Part shown: one piece after another, positions 1-8,179 of the stretch
Layout of the letters: every line of letters starts with the position of its first letter
Numbering within the stretch: the stretch's first letter is position 1
Assembly: GCF_039535115.1 (NCBI RefSeq)
Contig: NZ_BAAAWO010000001.1
Location: 372,001-436,000, forward strand
Reading direction: 5' to 3'
Length of the DNA: 64,000 nt
Source of the DNA: Paeniglutamicibacter sulfureus
GTDB lineage: Bacteria; Actinomycetota; Actinomycetes; Actinomycetales; Micrococcaceae
Translations under genes and position numbers: made by a program
Notes under the pieces: model-generated
Seen by the model: only the letters and a program-made list of their open reading frames with translations
Databases searched by the model: none
Told to the model about the DNA's origin: nothing

Positions 1-60
1 TGGCGTCATGGCCAGGGCGAAGGACACTGCGATAAAGCCGTAGATGACTTGAAGGTCCAT
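1..60 (-). CDS. LysE/RhtB-family exporter, N-terminal fragment
   Basis: Only the first 20 codons are inside the window; the gene runs off the left edge. Reading leftwards from the ATG at 60 the protein begins MDLQVIYGFIAVSFALAMTP, a hydrophobic first helix ending in the TP typical of LysE/RhtB amino-acid exporters. A purine-rich stretch (GGAAAGAG) precedes the start. The gene is divergent from an Lrp/AsnC regulator, the usual arrangement for such exporters and their control protein. The family call rests on few residues and on this context, so it is tentative. Confidence 0.5.
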   Translation of the reverse strand, partial: MDLQVIYGFIAVSFALAMTP

Positions 61-245
61 GACCGAATCTCTTTCCTGCTGGGAATCTACCGGCAAGCTT
101 AGGAAGAAAACGACGAAATGTGCTTGCCAGTTCTCGCGCAATTCATCACGAATGAACAAGAAATCTCCTGCTATGTTTGGTTGAGCGCAAGAATATAGCG
201 CGACCATCACGGTTGATCGAGAAAACAAGCGAATGGAGCTGTCAC

Positions 246-692
246 ATGGACGGAATCGACCGGGCAATCCTGCGGCGCCTGCAGGACGACGGGCGCATGA
301 CCGCCACTGCCTTGGCGGAGGAGGTGGGTCTCACCTTGGCTCCCTGCCACCGGAGGTTGCGAGAATTGGAAAACAGTGGCGTCATCCGCGGCTATCGGGC
401 CGACGTGGATCCCGCGAAGGTGAACCTCGCGTTCGAGGCGCTGGTTTTTGTCACGCTGAAGGACCGGCTGACCATGAAGGACTTCGAATACGAGGTCGGC
501 AAGATCGGCCAAATCATCGACGCCCAGCGGCTCTTTGGGGAACCGGACTTCTTGTTGCGGGTCATGGCCGTAGACTTGCCGGCGTACCAACGCTTTTATG
601 ATGATGTACTGGTGACATTGCCCGGCGTGGAAAAGCTCACGAGCACCATTGTCATGAAGAACCTCAAATCCGGCGGGCGGCTTCCGATCTAG
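246..692 (+). CDS. Lrp/AsnC-family transcriptional regulator
   Basis: A 148-residue feast/famine regulator. Residues 1-60 form the winged helix-turn-helix (MDGIDRAILRRLQDDGRM, then LAEEVGLTLAPCHRRLRELE). The rest is the RAM/AsnC ligand-binding domain, with FGEPDFLLRV in the middle and LPGVEKLTSTIVMKNLK near the end. Family members bind amino acids and act as dimers or octamers. The frame is open upstream to 177, but the ATG at 246 has a GGAG eight to nine bases before it and matches the normal N-terminus, so I start there. It is divergent from a LysE-type exporter, its likely target; the 185-base gap between them would hold the operator. The effector cannot be told. Confidence 0.9.
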   Translation: MDGIDRAILRRLQDDGRMTATALAEEVGLTLAPCHRRLRELENSGVIRGYRADVDPAKVNLAFEALVFVTLKDRLTMKDFEYEVGKIGQIIDAQRLFGEPDFLLRVMAVDLPAYQRFYDDVLVTLPGVEKLTSTIVMKNLKSGGRLPI

Positions 693-900
693 GCGACGAA
701 GCTGCCTCTTGCGGAATTCAACCGGCTGCGTGAAGCTGGGGTGGCCGCGGCAACCGCCTGCGTGGTAGCCAACAAGCGAATGAGGACAGGACGATGAAAA
801 TCCGCGAGCCCGTTCAGGTCGACGTTGGCCAGGTCGCGGGGTCGCATTGGCTGGCGACCTGCGGTTCCGACGCAGCAGCACCAAGGGCCGGGGGTCGACG

Positions 901-1128
901 ATGACAACTGTTCAGGTTGTGTTGCGCGGCGGTCCATTCGACGGCCGCCAGCTGACTTTCTCGAATTGGCCGGACCCGTTGACGGTGGAATCCTTGCCCG
1001 AGGACCTGCACGCGGAAGCCAGGGTCCGCGCCCGGTATGTTGCCATAACTGCGGACGAACCGGTGACCGGGCCGCGGGTGATGATATGGGACGGCGCCCA
1101 CCGGGTCGGGGGAATCCACCATGCCTGA
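901..1128 (+). CDS. Small conserved-looking protein of unknown function
   Basis: A 75-residue protein beginning MTTVQVVLRGGPFDGRQLTF. I do not recognise a characterised family, although a GGPFDG opening occurs in small actinobacterial and phage hypothetical proteins. It has no membrane segment, signal peptide or cysteines. The frame is open further upstream, but the part before 901 looks non-coding, so the ATG at 901 is preferred; the ribosome-binding site is weak (GGGCCGGGGG). It is isolated between the Lrp regulator and tRNA-Arg. It may be real, but evidence is limited to length, codon use and the plausible N-terminus. Confidence 0.45.
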   Translation: MTTVQVVLRGGPFDGRQLTFSNWPDPLTVESLPEDLHAEARVRARYVAITADEPVTGPRVMIWDGAHRVGGIHHA

Positions 1129-1288
1129 GAAGCCGGCCAAGTAAGCGTCGGGGAGATTCGGCCGAGGGCCCGTAAGACCGGTCAACGTCCAGTTGGCCCA
1201 AGCGGAATCCCGCAGATCGAATCAATTCTCCTGGAACGAAGAACGGTCTTGACTCGGTAAGTACCTAGTCAAGACCGCCTCGTATGTG

Positions 1289-1361
1289 TGCCCCCGGCGC
1301 GATTCGAACGCGCGACCGACAGATTAGAAGGCTGTTGCTCTATCCACTGAGCTACGGAGGC
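1289..1361 (-). tRNA. tRNA-Arg (anticodon TCT)
   Basis: Read on the minus strand, the 73-base gene starts GCCTCCGTAGCTC, has the anticodon loop CTTCTAA (anticodon TCT, reading AGA), a normal TTCGAATC T-loop and an acceptor stem GCCTCCG/CGGGGGC with discriminator A. CCA is not encoded. The anticodon stem ACAGC/TCTGT has a C-T mismatch at the pair next to the loop (31-39). A TATGAT hexamer ten bases upstream (1372-1377, minus strand) could be the -10 box. Confidence 0.95.
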
Positions 1362-1544
1362 GGGCACAAGAATCATAGCCCAAACACGGCCCGGGCCGAT
1401 ATTTCACCGATGGCGATACTGCGTTTTGAACGAGCGTGGGGCCGTGAAAAACAATTACTCCGGACGTATGATGAAATAGCAGTCAACCTCTGCGGGCGAT
1501 AAAAGACCGACACCGTCCGAAGCCACAGTTTCAAAGCCGAAAGA

Positions 1545-2801
1545 ATGCCATTGCCGCGCCAATCCGAAGCAACCGTCGAAGTGGACCCAACGCCAAGCCA
1601 CACCGCCTGGCGCAACTCCATCTTTGGCATCTTCTTCTTGTGCGGTTTCGCGTTTGCGACGTGGGTTGCCCGGCTTCCGGCGGTCCGGATGGAGCTCGAT
1701 CTTTCAACCTCTGACGTTGGTATCCTGCTGTTTGCCCTGGCCATTGGATCCATCGGCGGGTTGGCCTTCGCTCCAGGTATCCTGGCACGACTGGGTATCC
1801 GCCGCGGCATCATGCTGGGCCTGCTCATTCTGGGCGCGGCGCTGGCAGTCCTGGGAACAGTGACCGAAATGCTCGGCAGTACCGTGGGCGCCATGACGAT
1901 CCTCGTCCTCTACGGCTTCGTTTTTAGCACCACCGACGTGATGATGAACGTCGACGGAGCGGCGGTCGAACGTTCCCAGGGCAAGACACTCTTGCCGCTG
2001 ATGCACGCGTTCTTCAGTTTCGGAACCATCATCGGAGCGGTCTTGGGCGCCGGTGCGGCAGGCATAGGGATCAACGTAATGTGGAACTTCACCATCGTCG
2101 GCGTTCTGATCATGGGTCTGGGCCTCTACTTCGTCCGCAACGTGTCGGGGCTTGAACCGCCAGCAGCCCGCGGCGGCGAAGTTGTTGTCCGCGCCGCGAC
2201 GCGGTGGCAGCGCTTCACCGGCATCTTCCGCGATGGACACCTGATGCTGATCGGGCTCATGGTCGCCGGGCTGGCCTTTGCCGAAGGCACGGCCAACGAC
2301 TGGCTCACCATTGCCTCCGTCGACGACCACGGATTCAGCGAGGCCTCCGGGGCGCTGGTCTTCGGCGCGTTCGTCGCCGCCATGACCGCAGGACGCATTT
2401 TCGGCGGACCGCTGATCGACCGGATCGGCCACAAAAGGGTTCTGGTGTTCATGGGCCTGCTTGGGCTGGCCGGCATCGTGCTGTTCATCCTGGCCCCGGC
2501 CCCCTGGGCCGTTTTCACCGGCGCAGTCCTGTGGGGCTTGGGCGGATCCCTCGGTTTCCCTGTTGGCATGAGCGTGGCCGCGGCCCACCCAACCGATGGG
2601 CCGCGTCGCGTGGGCATTGTTGCAGTCTTCGGCTACTCATCCATGCTTGTGGGGCCGCCGGTGCTGGGCTTCCTCGGCGAACACTACGGGGTGCTCAATG
2701 CCTTCATCCTCGTGGCGGGAATCCTGTTCGTGACGTTGCTGATCACGCCAAAGGCCACTGCGGTCCCGGGGCTGACCCCGAGGCCGCAGCGAGTGGACTA
2801 G
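1545..2801 (+). CDS. Major facilitator superfamily transporter
   Basis: A 418-residue membrane protein with about 12 hydrophobic segments and a short hydrophilic N-terminus. The first helix is FGIFFLCGFAFATWVARLPA, followed by PAVRMELDLSTSDVGILL, a pattern of the YbjJ-like MFS group. The loop between helices 8 and 9 carries GGPLIDRIGHKR, a version of the MFS loop motif. Substrate unknown; relatives are annotated as drug or sugar transporters without strong evidence. The start codon has only a weak upstream purine run (CGAAAG), so the exact start is uncertain. The 3' end overlaps the convergent aldo/keto reductase gene by four bases. Confidence 0.88.
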   Translation: MPLPRQSEATVEVDPTPSHTAWRNSIFGIFFLCGFAFATWVARLPAVRMELDLSTSDVGILLFALAIGSIGGLAFAPGILARLGIRRGIMLGLLILGAALAVLGTVTEMLGSTVGAMTILVLYGFVFSTTDVMMNVDGAAVERSQGKTLLPLMHAFFSFGTIIGAVLGAGAAGIGINVMWNFTIVGVLIMGLGLYFVRNVSGLEPPAARGGEVVVRAATRWQRFTGIFRDGHLMLIGLMVAGLAFAEGTANDWLTIASVDDHGFSEASGALVFGAFVAAMTAGRIFGGPLIDRIGHKRVLVFMGLLGLAGIVLFILAPAPWAVFTGAVLWGLGGSLGFPVGMSVAAAHPTDGPRRVGIVAVFGYSSMLVGPPVLGFLGEHYGVLNAFILVAGILFVTLLITPKATAVPGLTPRPQRVD

Positions 2802-3643
2802 TGCCCGAAACTCATTGGATCGGCCGGCTCATCGGCGGTGCCGTCCAACGCGTCAATGGCCTTGATCTCCTCGGGGGAGAGGTTGAACGTAAAGACATCG
2901 AGGTTTTCGGCCAGTCGCTCGGGGCTTGAGGTCTTCGGAATGGGCACGACGCCCCGCTCGATTTGCCAGCGCAACACTGCCTGCGCCGGAGTGACACGGT
3001 GATCCTCGGCCGCAGCGAGCACCGGTGCAGAGCTGAGAAGGTCGTGCTTTCCACGGCCAAGCGGAGCCCAGCCTTCGGTGAGTATCCCGTGTTTGGCGTG
3101 GAAGGCCAGCCGTTCGTCGTTGAGCCAAAACGGCGAGTGCTGTACCTGGTTGACGTCCGGAACCACGCCGGTGGCGTCCATCAGTTCCTGTAGCTGCCCG
3201 ACCGTGAAGTTCGACGTGCCGATGGCCCGGACCCTGCCGCGCTTCAGCAGCTTGACCAAGCCCTCCCAGGCCTGGACGTAATTTCCCTCCTGCGGATTGG
3301 GCCAGTGGATCAGGAACAAGTCAAGGTATTCCATGCCCAGCCGCTTGCAGCTGTTCTCCCAGGCGTCCTGCACGCCCTGGACCGAATGCCACTGCACATT
3401 GAACTTGGAAGTGATGAACAATTCCTCACGGGGAACCGACGTCGAGCCGATGCCCTCGCCGATTCCTTCCTCGTTGCCGTAGTTTTCCGCGGTGTCAATG
3501 AGCCGGTATCCGGCATCCAACGCGTGGGCTACTGCTGCTCCGGCCTGGATGTCATCCAGCGGCCACGTGCCCAAGCCGATGGATGGCATGAAGGCGCCAT
3601 TATTGAGTTCACGTAACGGGACCGATGCATAGTTGTCTGGCAT
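2798..3643 (-). CDS. Aldo/keto reductase
   Basis: A 281-residue NADPH-dependent oxidoreductase of the AKR5-like 2,5-diketo-gluconate reductase group. The catalytic tetrad can be read directly: Asp50 and Tyr55 in IDTAENYGNE, Lys80 in FITSKFNV and His113 in LFLIHWPNP. The nucleotide-binding end is present (VPIPKTSSPERLAENLDVF). It probably reduces small aldehydes or ketones in the cytosol; the physiological substrate cannot be inferred. It faces the MFS transporter tail to tail with a four-base overlap. A TAGCAT hexamer lies six bases before the ATG, which would make the transcript leaderless. Confidence 0.93.
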   Translation of the reverse strand: MPDNYASVPLRELNNGAFMPSIGLGTWPLDDIQAGAAVAHALDAGYRLIDTAENYGNEEGIGEGIGSTSVPREELFITSKFNVQWHSVQGVQDAWENSCKRLGMEYLDLFLIHWPNPQEGNYVQAWEGLVKLLKRGRVRAIGTSNFTVGQLQELMDATGVVPDVNQVQHSPFWLNDERLAFHAKHGILTEGWAPLGRGKHDLLSSAPVLAAAEDHRVTPAQAVLRWQIERGVVPIPKTSSPERLAENLDVFTFNLSPEEIKAIDALDGTADEPADPMSFGH

Positions 3644-3649
3644 TTGGCC

Positions 3650-3655
3650 ATGCTA
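3650..3655 (-). promoter_or_regulatory. Possible -10 box for a leaderless aldo/keto reductase transcript
   Basis: On the minus strand TAGCAT is followed by six bases and then the ATG at 3643, so transcription would start at or next to the start codon. No ribosome-binding site is visible. There is no convincing -35 box. Inference from one hexamer and its spacing. Confidence 0.35.
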
Positions 3656-4030
3656 TGGCACCAGCTGGAATACCGATAGGGGCAGGACACGCTAACGGCC
3701 TAGTGAGTCGAGGACTCTAGACGGCGCAGGGTCTGCTCCGGGGAGGTGAAGGCCGGTCTTCCGCGACCTGTGCGATTCAACGAAGCCGCCTCGGGGCACA
3801 GTGCGAAAGCGATGCGGTCGCCGGTGGCTCATCGCTATGCCCCTGTCCATCGGGTTGCGAGGTCACCCGCTCAGTTCCCCACACAAACATCGAAGGCGGG
3901 AAACCATTTCAATCCCTCCAGCCACTTGTCCACAGCACCGACCCCTCGCTGCCTGGCGGCGCGATAGCGACACCAAGCTTGGGTGACGGGGCAAGAAGTA
4001 CTTGCCCAGAGCCGAACATTGGAGTGCACC
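3656..4030. other. Divergent intergenic region, no gene seen
   Basis: About 375 bases between the divergent aldo/keto reductase and ssb genes. Short open frames here have poor starts, no recognisable products and are not supported. I see no strong hairpin. It should contain the ssb promoter, but no clear -35/-10 pair stands out. Confidence 0.5.
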
Positions 4031-4525
4031 ATGACGGACCACATTACGTTGCGCGGGGTGGTGGGAACCGAACCCCGCCCGAGCGGGGGGAGCAGCGGCA
4101 CGCTCATTGCAAAGTTTCGCCTGGTCAGCAACGAGCGGAGGCAGGACCCCGAGACGGGGCAATGGAACGACGTGCACAGCAATTGGTACACCGTCTCCTG
4201 CTTTCGTGCCATGGCCACCAACATGCTTGCCAGCATTCACATGGGCGACCACGTGGTGGTCTACGGCAAGATGCAGGTCCGCGAATACGACCGTCAGGAC
4301 GGAACGCGTGGATTCAGCGTGGACATCGACGCCATGGCGCTTGGCCACGACCTGCGGTTCGGGGTCAGCCGCTTTGAAAGAGTCAGGCGCGCAGGGGGAG
4401 ACGACAACACCGAGCAGCACCTCCGTCACGGCAAGGCGGAGAGGGAGCCCGAGGAGTCGAACAGCGAGTTCCCGGTGACCGGCTGGCCGGACTCGGGGCA
4501 GGGCGCGGACACGGAGGCTGCCTAG
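4031..4525 (+). CDS. ssb: Single-stranded DNA-binding protein, accessory paralogue
   Basis: A 164-residue protein with an OB fold in residues 1-110: MTDHITLRGVVGTEP, then FRLVSNERR, WYTVSCFRAMATNM and GDHVVVYGKMQVREY. Such proteins coat single-stranded DNA as tetramers. The ATG at 4031 has a GGAG ten bases upstream; a longer in-frame form from 3983 lacks support. The C-terminus ends SGQGADTEAA and lacks the acidic DDDIPF-type tip that recruits partner proteins. The gene is not beside rpsF/rplI. Both points suggest an accessory SsbB-like protein (perhaps for competence or recombination) rather than the essential replication SSB. Confidence 0.88.
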   Translation: MTDHITLRGVVGTEPRPSGGSSGTLIAKFRLVSNERRQDPETGQWNDVHSNWYTVSCFRAMATNMLASIHMGDHVVVYGKMQVREYDRQDGTRGFSVDIDAMALGHDLRFGVSRFERVRRAGGDDNTEQHLRHGKAEREPEESNSEFPVTGWPDSGQGADTEAA

Positions 4526-4557
4526 CGTCCCCGGGCACAAAAGTCGTCGAACGTGTG

Positions 4558-4589
4558 GGCGGCCACGGCGCATTGGCGCCGTGGCCGCC
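4558..4589. terminator. Perfect 14-bp inverted repeat after ssb
   Basis: GGCGGCCACGGCGC and its exact complement flank a four-base ATTG loop. It lies 32 bases after the ssb stop and before the ettA promoter. There is no T-tract, so it is a terminator-like hairpin rather than a classic Rho-independent terminator. Confidence 0.55.
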
Positions 4590-4661
4590 GGATGTGGGCA
4601 GGAACATGCCCCCTCGGCTTAAACCGGGCGCGATAATTGGGAGTAAGACTCTCCGAGGCAC

Positions 4662-4667
4662 TAGCCT
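4662..4667 (+). promoter_or_regulatory. Possible -10 box for leaderless ettA
   Basis: TAGCCT is followed by seven bases and the ettA ATG at 4675, so the transcript would begin at the start codon. A TTGGGA at 4637-4642 lies 19 bases upstream as a weak -35. There is no ribosome-binding site before the ATG. Confidence 0.4.
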
Positions 4668-4674
4668 TGATGGC

Positions 4675-6357
4675 ATGGCGGAATTCATTTACACGATGAC
4701 CAAGGCTCGCAAGGCCGTTGGCGACAAAGTCATCCTCGACGATGTCAGCATGTCCTTCTACCCAGGCGCAAAAATTGGCGTGGTTGGACCGAACGGTGCT
4801 GGCAAGTCGACGATCCTTAAGATCATGGCAGGGCTGGATATACCTTCCAACGGCGAGGCACGCCTCAGCCCGGGATACAGCGTAGGAATCCTGTTGCAGG
4901 AACCGCCGCTGAATGAGGAAAAGACGGTCCTGGGCAACGTCCAGGAGGGCGTTGGGGAGATCTACGAAAAGATCACCCGGTACAACGAGATCTCTGAGGA
5001 GATGGCCCAGGACGGTGCCGACTTCGACGCGTTGCTCGAAGAAATGGGCCACCTGCAAGAAGCCATTGACAGTGCCGATGCCTGGGATATTGACTCCCAG
5101 CTCGAGCAGGCCATGGATGCCTTGCAGTGCCCGCCGGGAGACTCCGAGGTGTCCCACCTTTCCGGTGGTGAACGACGCCGCGTGGCGCTGTGCAAGCTGT
5201 TGCTGCAGAAGCCAGACCTGTTGCTCCTCGATGAGCCCACCAACCACCTTGACGCCGAGTCCGTGTTGTGGCTCGAGCAGCATTTGTCCGCGTACCACGG
5301 TGCCGTTCTGGCCGTGACCCACGACCGGTACTTCCTGGACCACGTGGCCCAGTGGATCTGTGAAGTCGACCGCGGTCGCCTGCACGCCTACGAAGGCAAC
5401 TACTCGGCCTACCTGGAAAAGAAGCGCGAGCGCCTCGAGGTCCAGGGCAAGAAGGACCAGAAGCTTGCCAAACGACTGAGCGAGGAACTCGAATGGGTTC
5501 GCTCCAATGCCAAGGGCCGCCAGACCAAGTCGAAGGCCCGTCTGGCTAGGTACGAGGAAATGGCTTCGGAAGCCGAACGCACTCGAAAGCTCGACTTCGA
5601 GGAGATTCAGATCCCGGCGGGCCCACGATTGGGCTCGGTTGTCATCGAGGCCAATAACCTGAAGAAGGGCTTCGACGACCGTGTGTTGATCGACAACCTT
5701 ACTTTCTCGTTGCCGCGCAACGGCATCGTGGGTGTCATCGGCCCCAACGGCGTGGGCAAGTCCACCCTGTTCAAGACCATCGTGGGCATGGAACCGATCG
5801 ACTCCGGTGAACTCAAGGTCGGCGACACCGTCAAGATCTCCTACGTTGACCAGAACCGTGGCGGCATCGACCCGGAAAAGTCGCTGTGGGAAGTGGTTTC
5901 CGAGGGAAACGACTACATTCAGGTCGGCCAGGTCGAGGTTCCCTCGCGTGCCTACGTTTCGGCCTTCGGCTTCAAGGGTCCGGATCAGCAGAAGAAGGCA
6001 GGCGTGCTCTCCGGTGGTGAGCGCAACCGCCTGAACCTCGCACTGACCCTCAAGCAGGGCGGCAACCTGTTGCTCCTTGACGAACCGACCAATGACCTCG
6101 ACGTCGAAACCCTCGGCTCGCTGGAAAACGCGTTGCTCGAATTCCCGGGTTGCGCAGTGGTCGTGTCACACGACCGTTGGTTCCTGGACCGTGTGGCCAC
6201 CCACATCCTGTCCTACGAGGGCACCGACGAGAACCCGTCCAACTGGTACTGGTTCGAGGGCAACTTCGAGTCTTACGAGGCAAACAAGGTCGAACGCCTG
6301 GGTCCGGAAGCTGCCAAGCCGCACCGCGTCACGCACCGTCGACTGACCCGCGACTAA
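4675..6357 (+). CDS. ettA: Energy-dependent translational throttle protein EttA (ABC-F)
   Basis: A 560-residue soluble ATPase with two ABC domains and no membrane segment, about the length of E. coli EttA. Domain 1 has GPNGAGKST, LSGGERRRVALCKLLL and LLLLDEPTNHLD. Domain 2 has GPNGVGKST, LSGGERNRLNLALTL and LLLLDEPTNDLD. The N-terminus MAEFIYTMTKARK is EttA-like, and a basic linker (around residues 240-310, KRERLEVQGKK onward) separates the domains. EttA binds the ribosomal E site and gates entry into elongation according to the ATP/ADP ratio. The frame is open upstream to 4555, but the family N-terminus and the possible leaderless promoter fix the start at 4675. Confidence 0.96.
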   Translation: MAEFIYTMTKARKAVGDKVILDDVSMSFYPGAKIGVVGPNGAGKSTILKIMAGLDIPSNGEARLSPGYSVGILLQEPPLNEEKTVLGNVQEGVGEIYEKITRYNEISEEMAQDGADFDALLEEMGHLQEAIDSADAWDIDSQLEQAMDALQCPPGDSEVSHLSGGERRRVALCKLLLQKPDLLLLDEPTNHLDAESVLWLEQHLSAYHGAVLAVTHDRYFLDHVAQWICEVDRGRLHAYEGNYSAYLEKKRERLEVQGKKDQKLAKRLSEELEWVRSNAKGRQTKSKARLARYEEMASEAERTRKLDFEEIQIPAGPRLGSVVIEANNLKKGFDDRVLIDNLTFSLPRNGIVGVIGPNGVGKSTLFKTIVGMEPIDSGELKVGDTVKISYVDQNRGGIDPEKSLWEVVSEGNDYIQVGQVEVPSRAYVSAFGFKGPDQQKKAGVLSGGERNRLNLALTLKQGGNLLLLDEPTNDLDVETLGSLENALLEFPGCAVVVSHDRWFLDRVATHILSYEGTDENPSNWYWFEGNFESYEANKVERLGPEAAKPHRVTHRRLTRD

Positions 6358-6407
6358 CAGTCGCCAGGGCTTCGGCCCGGGGTATCCCGGGACCCAGCCC
6401 GCAAAGA

Positions 6408-6451
6408 GGGGCAGGCGGTGCGGATGAAAATTCATCCGCACCGCCTGCCCC
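6408..6451. terminator. Bidirectional terminator between ettA and tesB
   Basis: A perfect 21-bp inverted repeat (GGGGCAGGCGGTGCGGATGAA and its complement) with a two-base AA centre, placed between the convergent ettA and tesB genes. On the plus strand it is followed by TTCTT. Its position and length suit termination from both sides. Confidence 0.85.
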
Positions 6452-6471
6452 TTCTTGGTGTAGCCGCGTCG

Positions 6472-7356
6472 CTAGCCTTCCTCCGGAATGCGCACCATGC
6501 CCTCTTGGGCGACGGTGGCCACCAGCTGGCCCTCGCGGTTGAAGATCCTGCCCGTGGCCAGTCCGCGGGCACCGGAGGCGCTGGGGGATTCCTGCACATA
6601 GAGCAGCCACTGATCCACGCGGAACGGGCGGTGCCACCACATGGCGTGGTCCAGGCTCGCCACCGACATGCCCGGGGCGATCCAGGTCAGCCCGTGGCGG
6701 CGCAGCACCGGTTCCAGCAGCGTGTAGTCGCTGGCATAGGCGAGCGCGGCGCGGTGCATGGCATCGTCGTCGGGCATCGGGGCCGTCGTCTTCATCCAGA
6801 CGGCGTTCACCGCCCGTCGGTCCTGCGGTCCCTTGAAGTACAGCGGTTCGCTGATGTATCGGATGTCGAAGGGCCGGTTGAACGCGTACTCCTGCGCGAC
6901 CGGATGGTCGAGGTCTCCGATGAGCTCGGCGGTGGTGGGCAGAGAATCGGGATCCGGGATGCCTTCGGGCATGGTGTCCTGGTGGTCGAGCCCCTCCGAG
7001 GGGGCCTGGAAGGATGCGATCATCGACAGGATCGGCACGCCGTTTTGGTACGCGTGCACCCGGCGGGCGGAGAACGACCTGCCGTCACGCAGCCGCTGCA
7101 CCCCGAAGGTGATGGGCAGGGCTGCGTCCCCGGCGCGCAGGAAGTAACCGTGCATGGAATGGATCGGGCGGTCCCCGGCGATGGTCTTGGACGCGGCCAT
7201 GACCGATTGCCCCAGCACCTGGCCGCCAAAGACCCGGTTGCGCGCCTGTGGCGGGGTGTGGCCCACGAAGATGTCCTCGTCGGTGCGGGCCTCGGGGTCC
7301 CCGCTGAGCTCCAGCAGCTCAATCAGCTTCTGCGTCGTGGTGTCGTTGGTGCTCAC
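6472..7356 (-). CDS. tesB: Acyl-CoA thioesterase II (TesB family)
   Basis: A 294-residue double hot-dog protein, close to E. coli TesB (286 residues). It hydrolyses acyl-CoA to free fatty acid and CoA in the cytosol. The N-terminal half has RVFGGQVLGQSVMAASKT and HSMHGYFLRAGD; the C-terminal half has SLDHAMWWHRPFRVDQWLLY followed by GRIFNREGQLVATVAQEG. The TesB aspartate and glutamine catalytic residues fit SLDHAMW and VATVAQEG. The start is a GTG at 7356 with AGGAG upstream. It stands alone, facing ettA. Confidence 0.94.
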   Translation of the reverse strand: MSTNDTTTQKLIELLELSGDPEARTDEDIFVGHTPPQARNRVFGGQVLGQSVMAASKTIAGDRPIHSMHGYFLRAGDAALPITFGVQRLRDGRSFSARRVHAYQNGVPILSMIASFQAPSEGLDHQDTMPEGIPDPDSLPTTAELIGDLDHPVAQEYAFNRPFDIRYISEPLYFKGPQDRRAVNAVWMKTTAPMPDDDAMHRAALAYASDYTLLEPVLRRHGLTWIAPGMSVASLDHAMWWHRPFRVDQWLLYVQESPSASGARGLATGRIFNREGQLVATVAQEGMVRIPEEG

Positions 7357-7519
7357 GTGTCTGCTCCTAGGGGCCAGGAATATTGATCTGCTAAGACACT
7401 ATCGCCCCCGCGGCGGGTTCGCCGTAACCTCCGGCGGGTGGCCGCTGCCGTGTTCCGGCATGCGTCGGCGCGGGCAACGGCATTGAGTCCAGCGGTGCGG
7501 GACATGAAAGTATGAAGGC

Positions 7520-8179
7520 ATGGCAAGTGAAACCGTTGTACTCGAGGACCAGGAAACCGTCGCGGACCTGGCTACGTTTTTCTCCCGCGCACGCTCGATC
7601 GAGGACGGAGCGGTGCTGATCCAGGCCGCCGGCAGCGCGTTGGCGCTCTACGTCCCGGTGCTCTATCCCGAGTTCCTGGGGGACTCGGTACCCACCGTGC
7701 TGGGGATGCGCGCGGTGCGCCTGGGACGCCCGGCCGAAGCCGGCGGGGTCTTTGCCATCTCCGCGTTGACCGACCGGTTGGCCCGCATGGGCGGGGCCTC
7801 GCTGGAGCTGTCGATTCCCCCCGCGGAGGTCCAGGCATCGTGGGCGGGCCAGCAGGTTCCACGCGGCGGCTGGGAACAGCGCGAGACGCTCGAGGACGAT
7901 GCGCTGCTGGCCGAGGCGATGCGGGGGATCGGCGTGGTGGCCCAGGCCCTGCCGGAGAATGCCGGCAAGCCGGTGCTCAAGACCGTGCGCGCCCGCATCT
8001 GGTCCTCACCCGTTGAAGGTGTCCAGACGCCGATGCCGCTGGGCATGGCCTTCGGCGCGCATGCGCTGGGGTTCCTGCGTGCGGGGGCCACCTCCACGCT
8101 CTTTGCCTCCGGGCAGTGGCTGCGCCTGAGTAGCGGCGGCGGGCACGTGGTGGCACGCCAGGGCGGCGTCCTGGGCTAG
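7520..8179 (+). CDS. Uncharacterised 219-residue cytoplasmic protein
   Basis: I do not recognise the family. The protein is soluble, without signal peptide, membrane helix or cysteine, and reads as a compact alpha/beta protein with a repeated hydrophobic pattern (GAVLIQAAGSALALYVPVL near residue 35, VQTPMPLGMAFGAHALGFLR near residue 180). Codon use matches the neighbours, so it is probably a real gene. The start at 7520 has only GAAGG close by as a ribosome-binding site. The last four bases overlap the convergent globin gene. Confidence 0.7.
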   Translation: MASETVVLEDQETVADLATFFSRARSIEDGAVLIQAAGSALALYVPVLYPEFLGDSVPTVLGMRAVRLGRPAEAGGVFAISALTDRLARMGGASLELSIPPAEVQASWAGQQVPRGGWEQRETLEDDALLAEAMRGIGVVAQALPENAGKPVLKTVRARIWSSPVEGVQTPMPLGMAFGAHALGFLRAGATSTLFASGQWLRLSSGGGHVVARQGGVLG

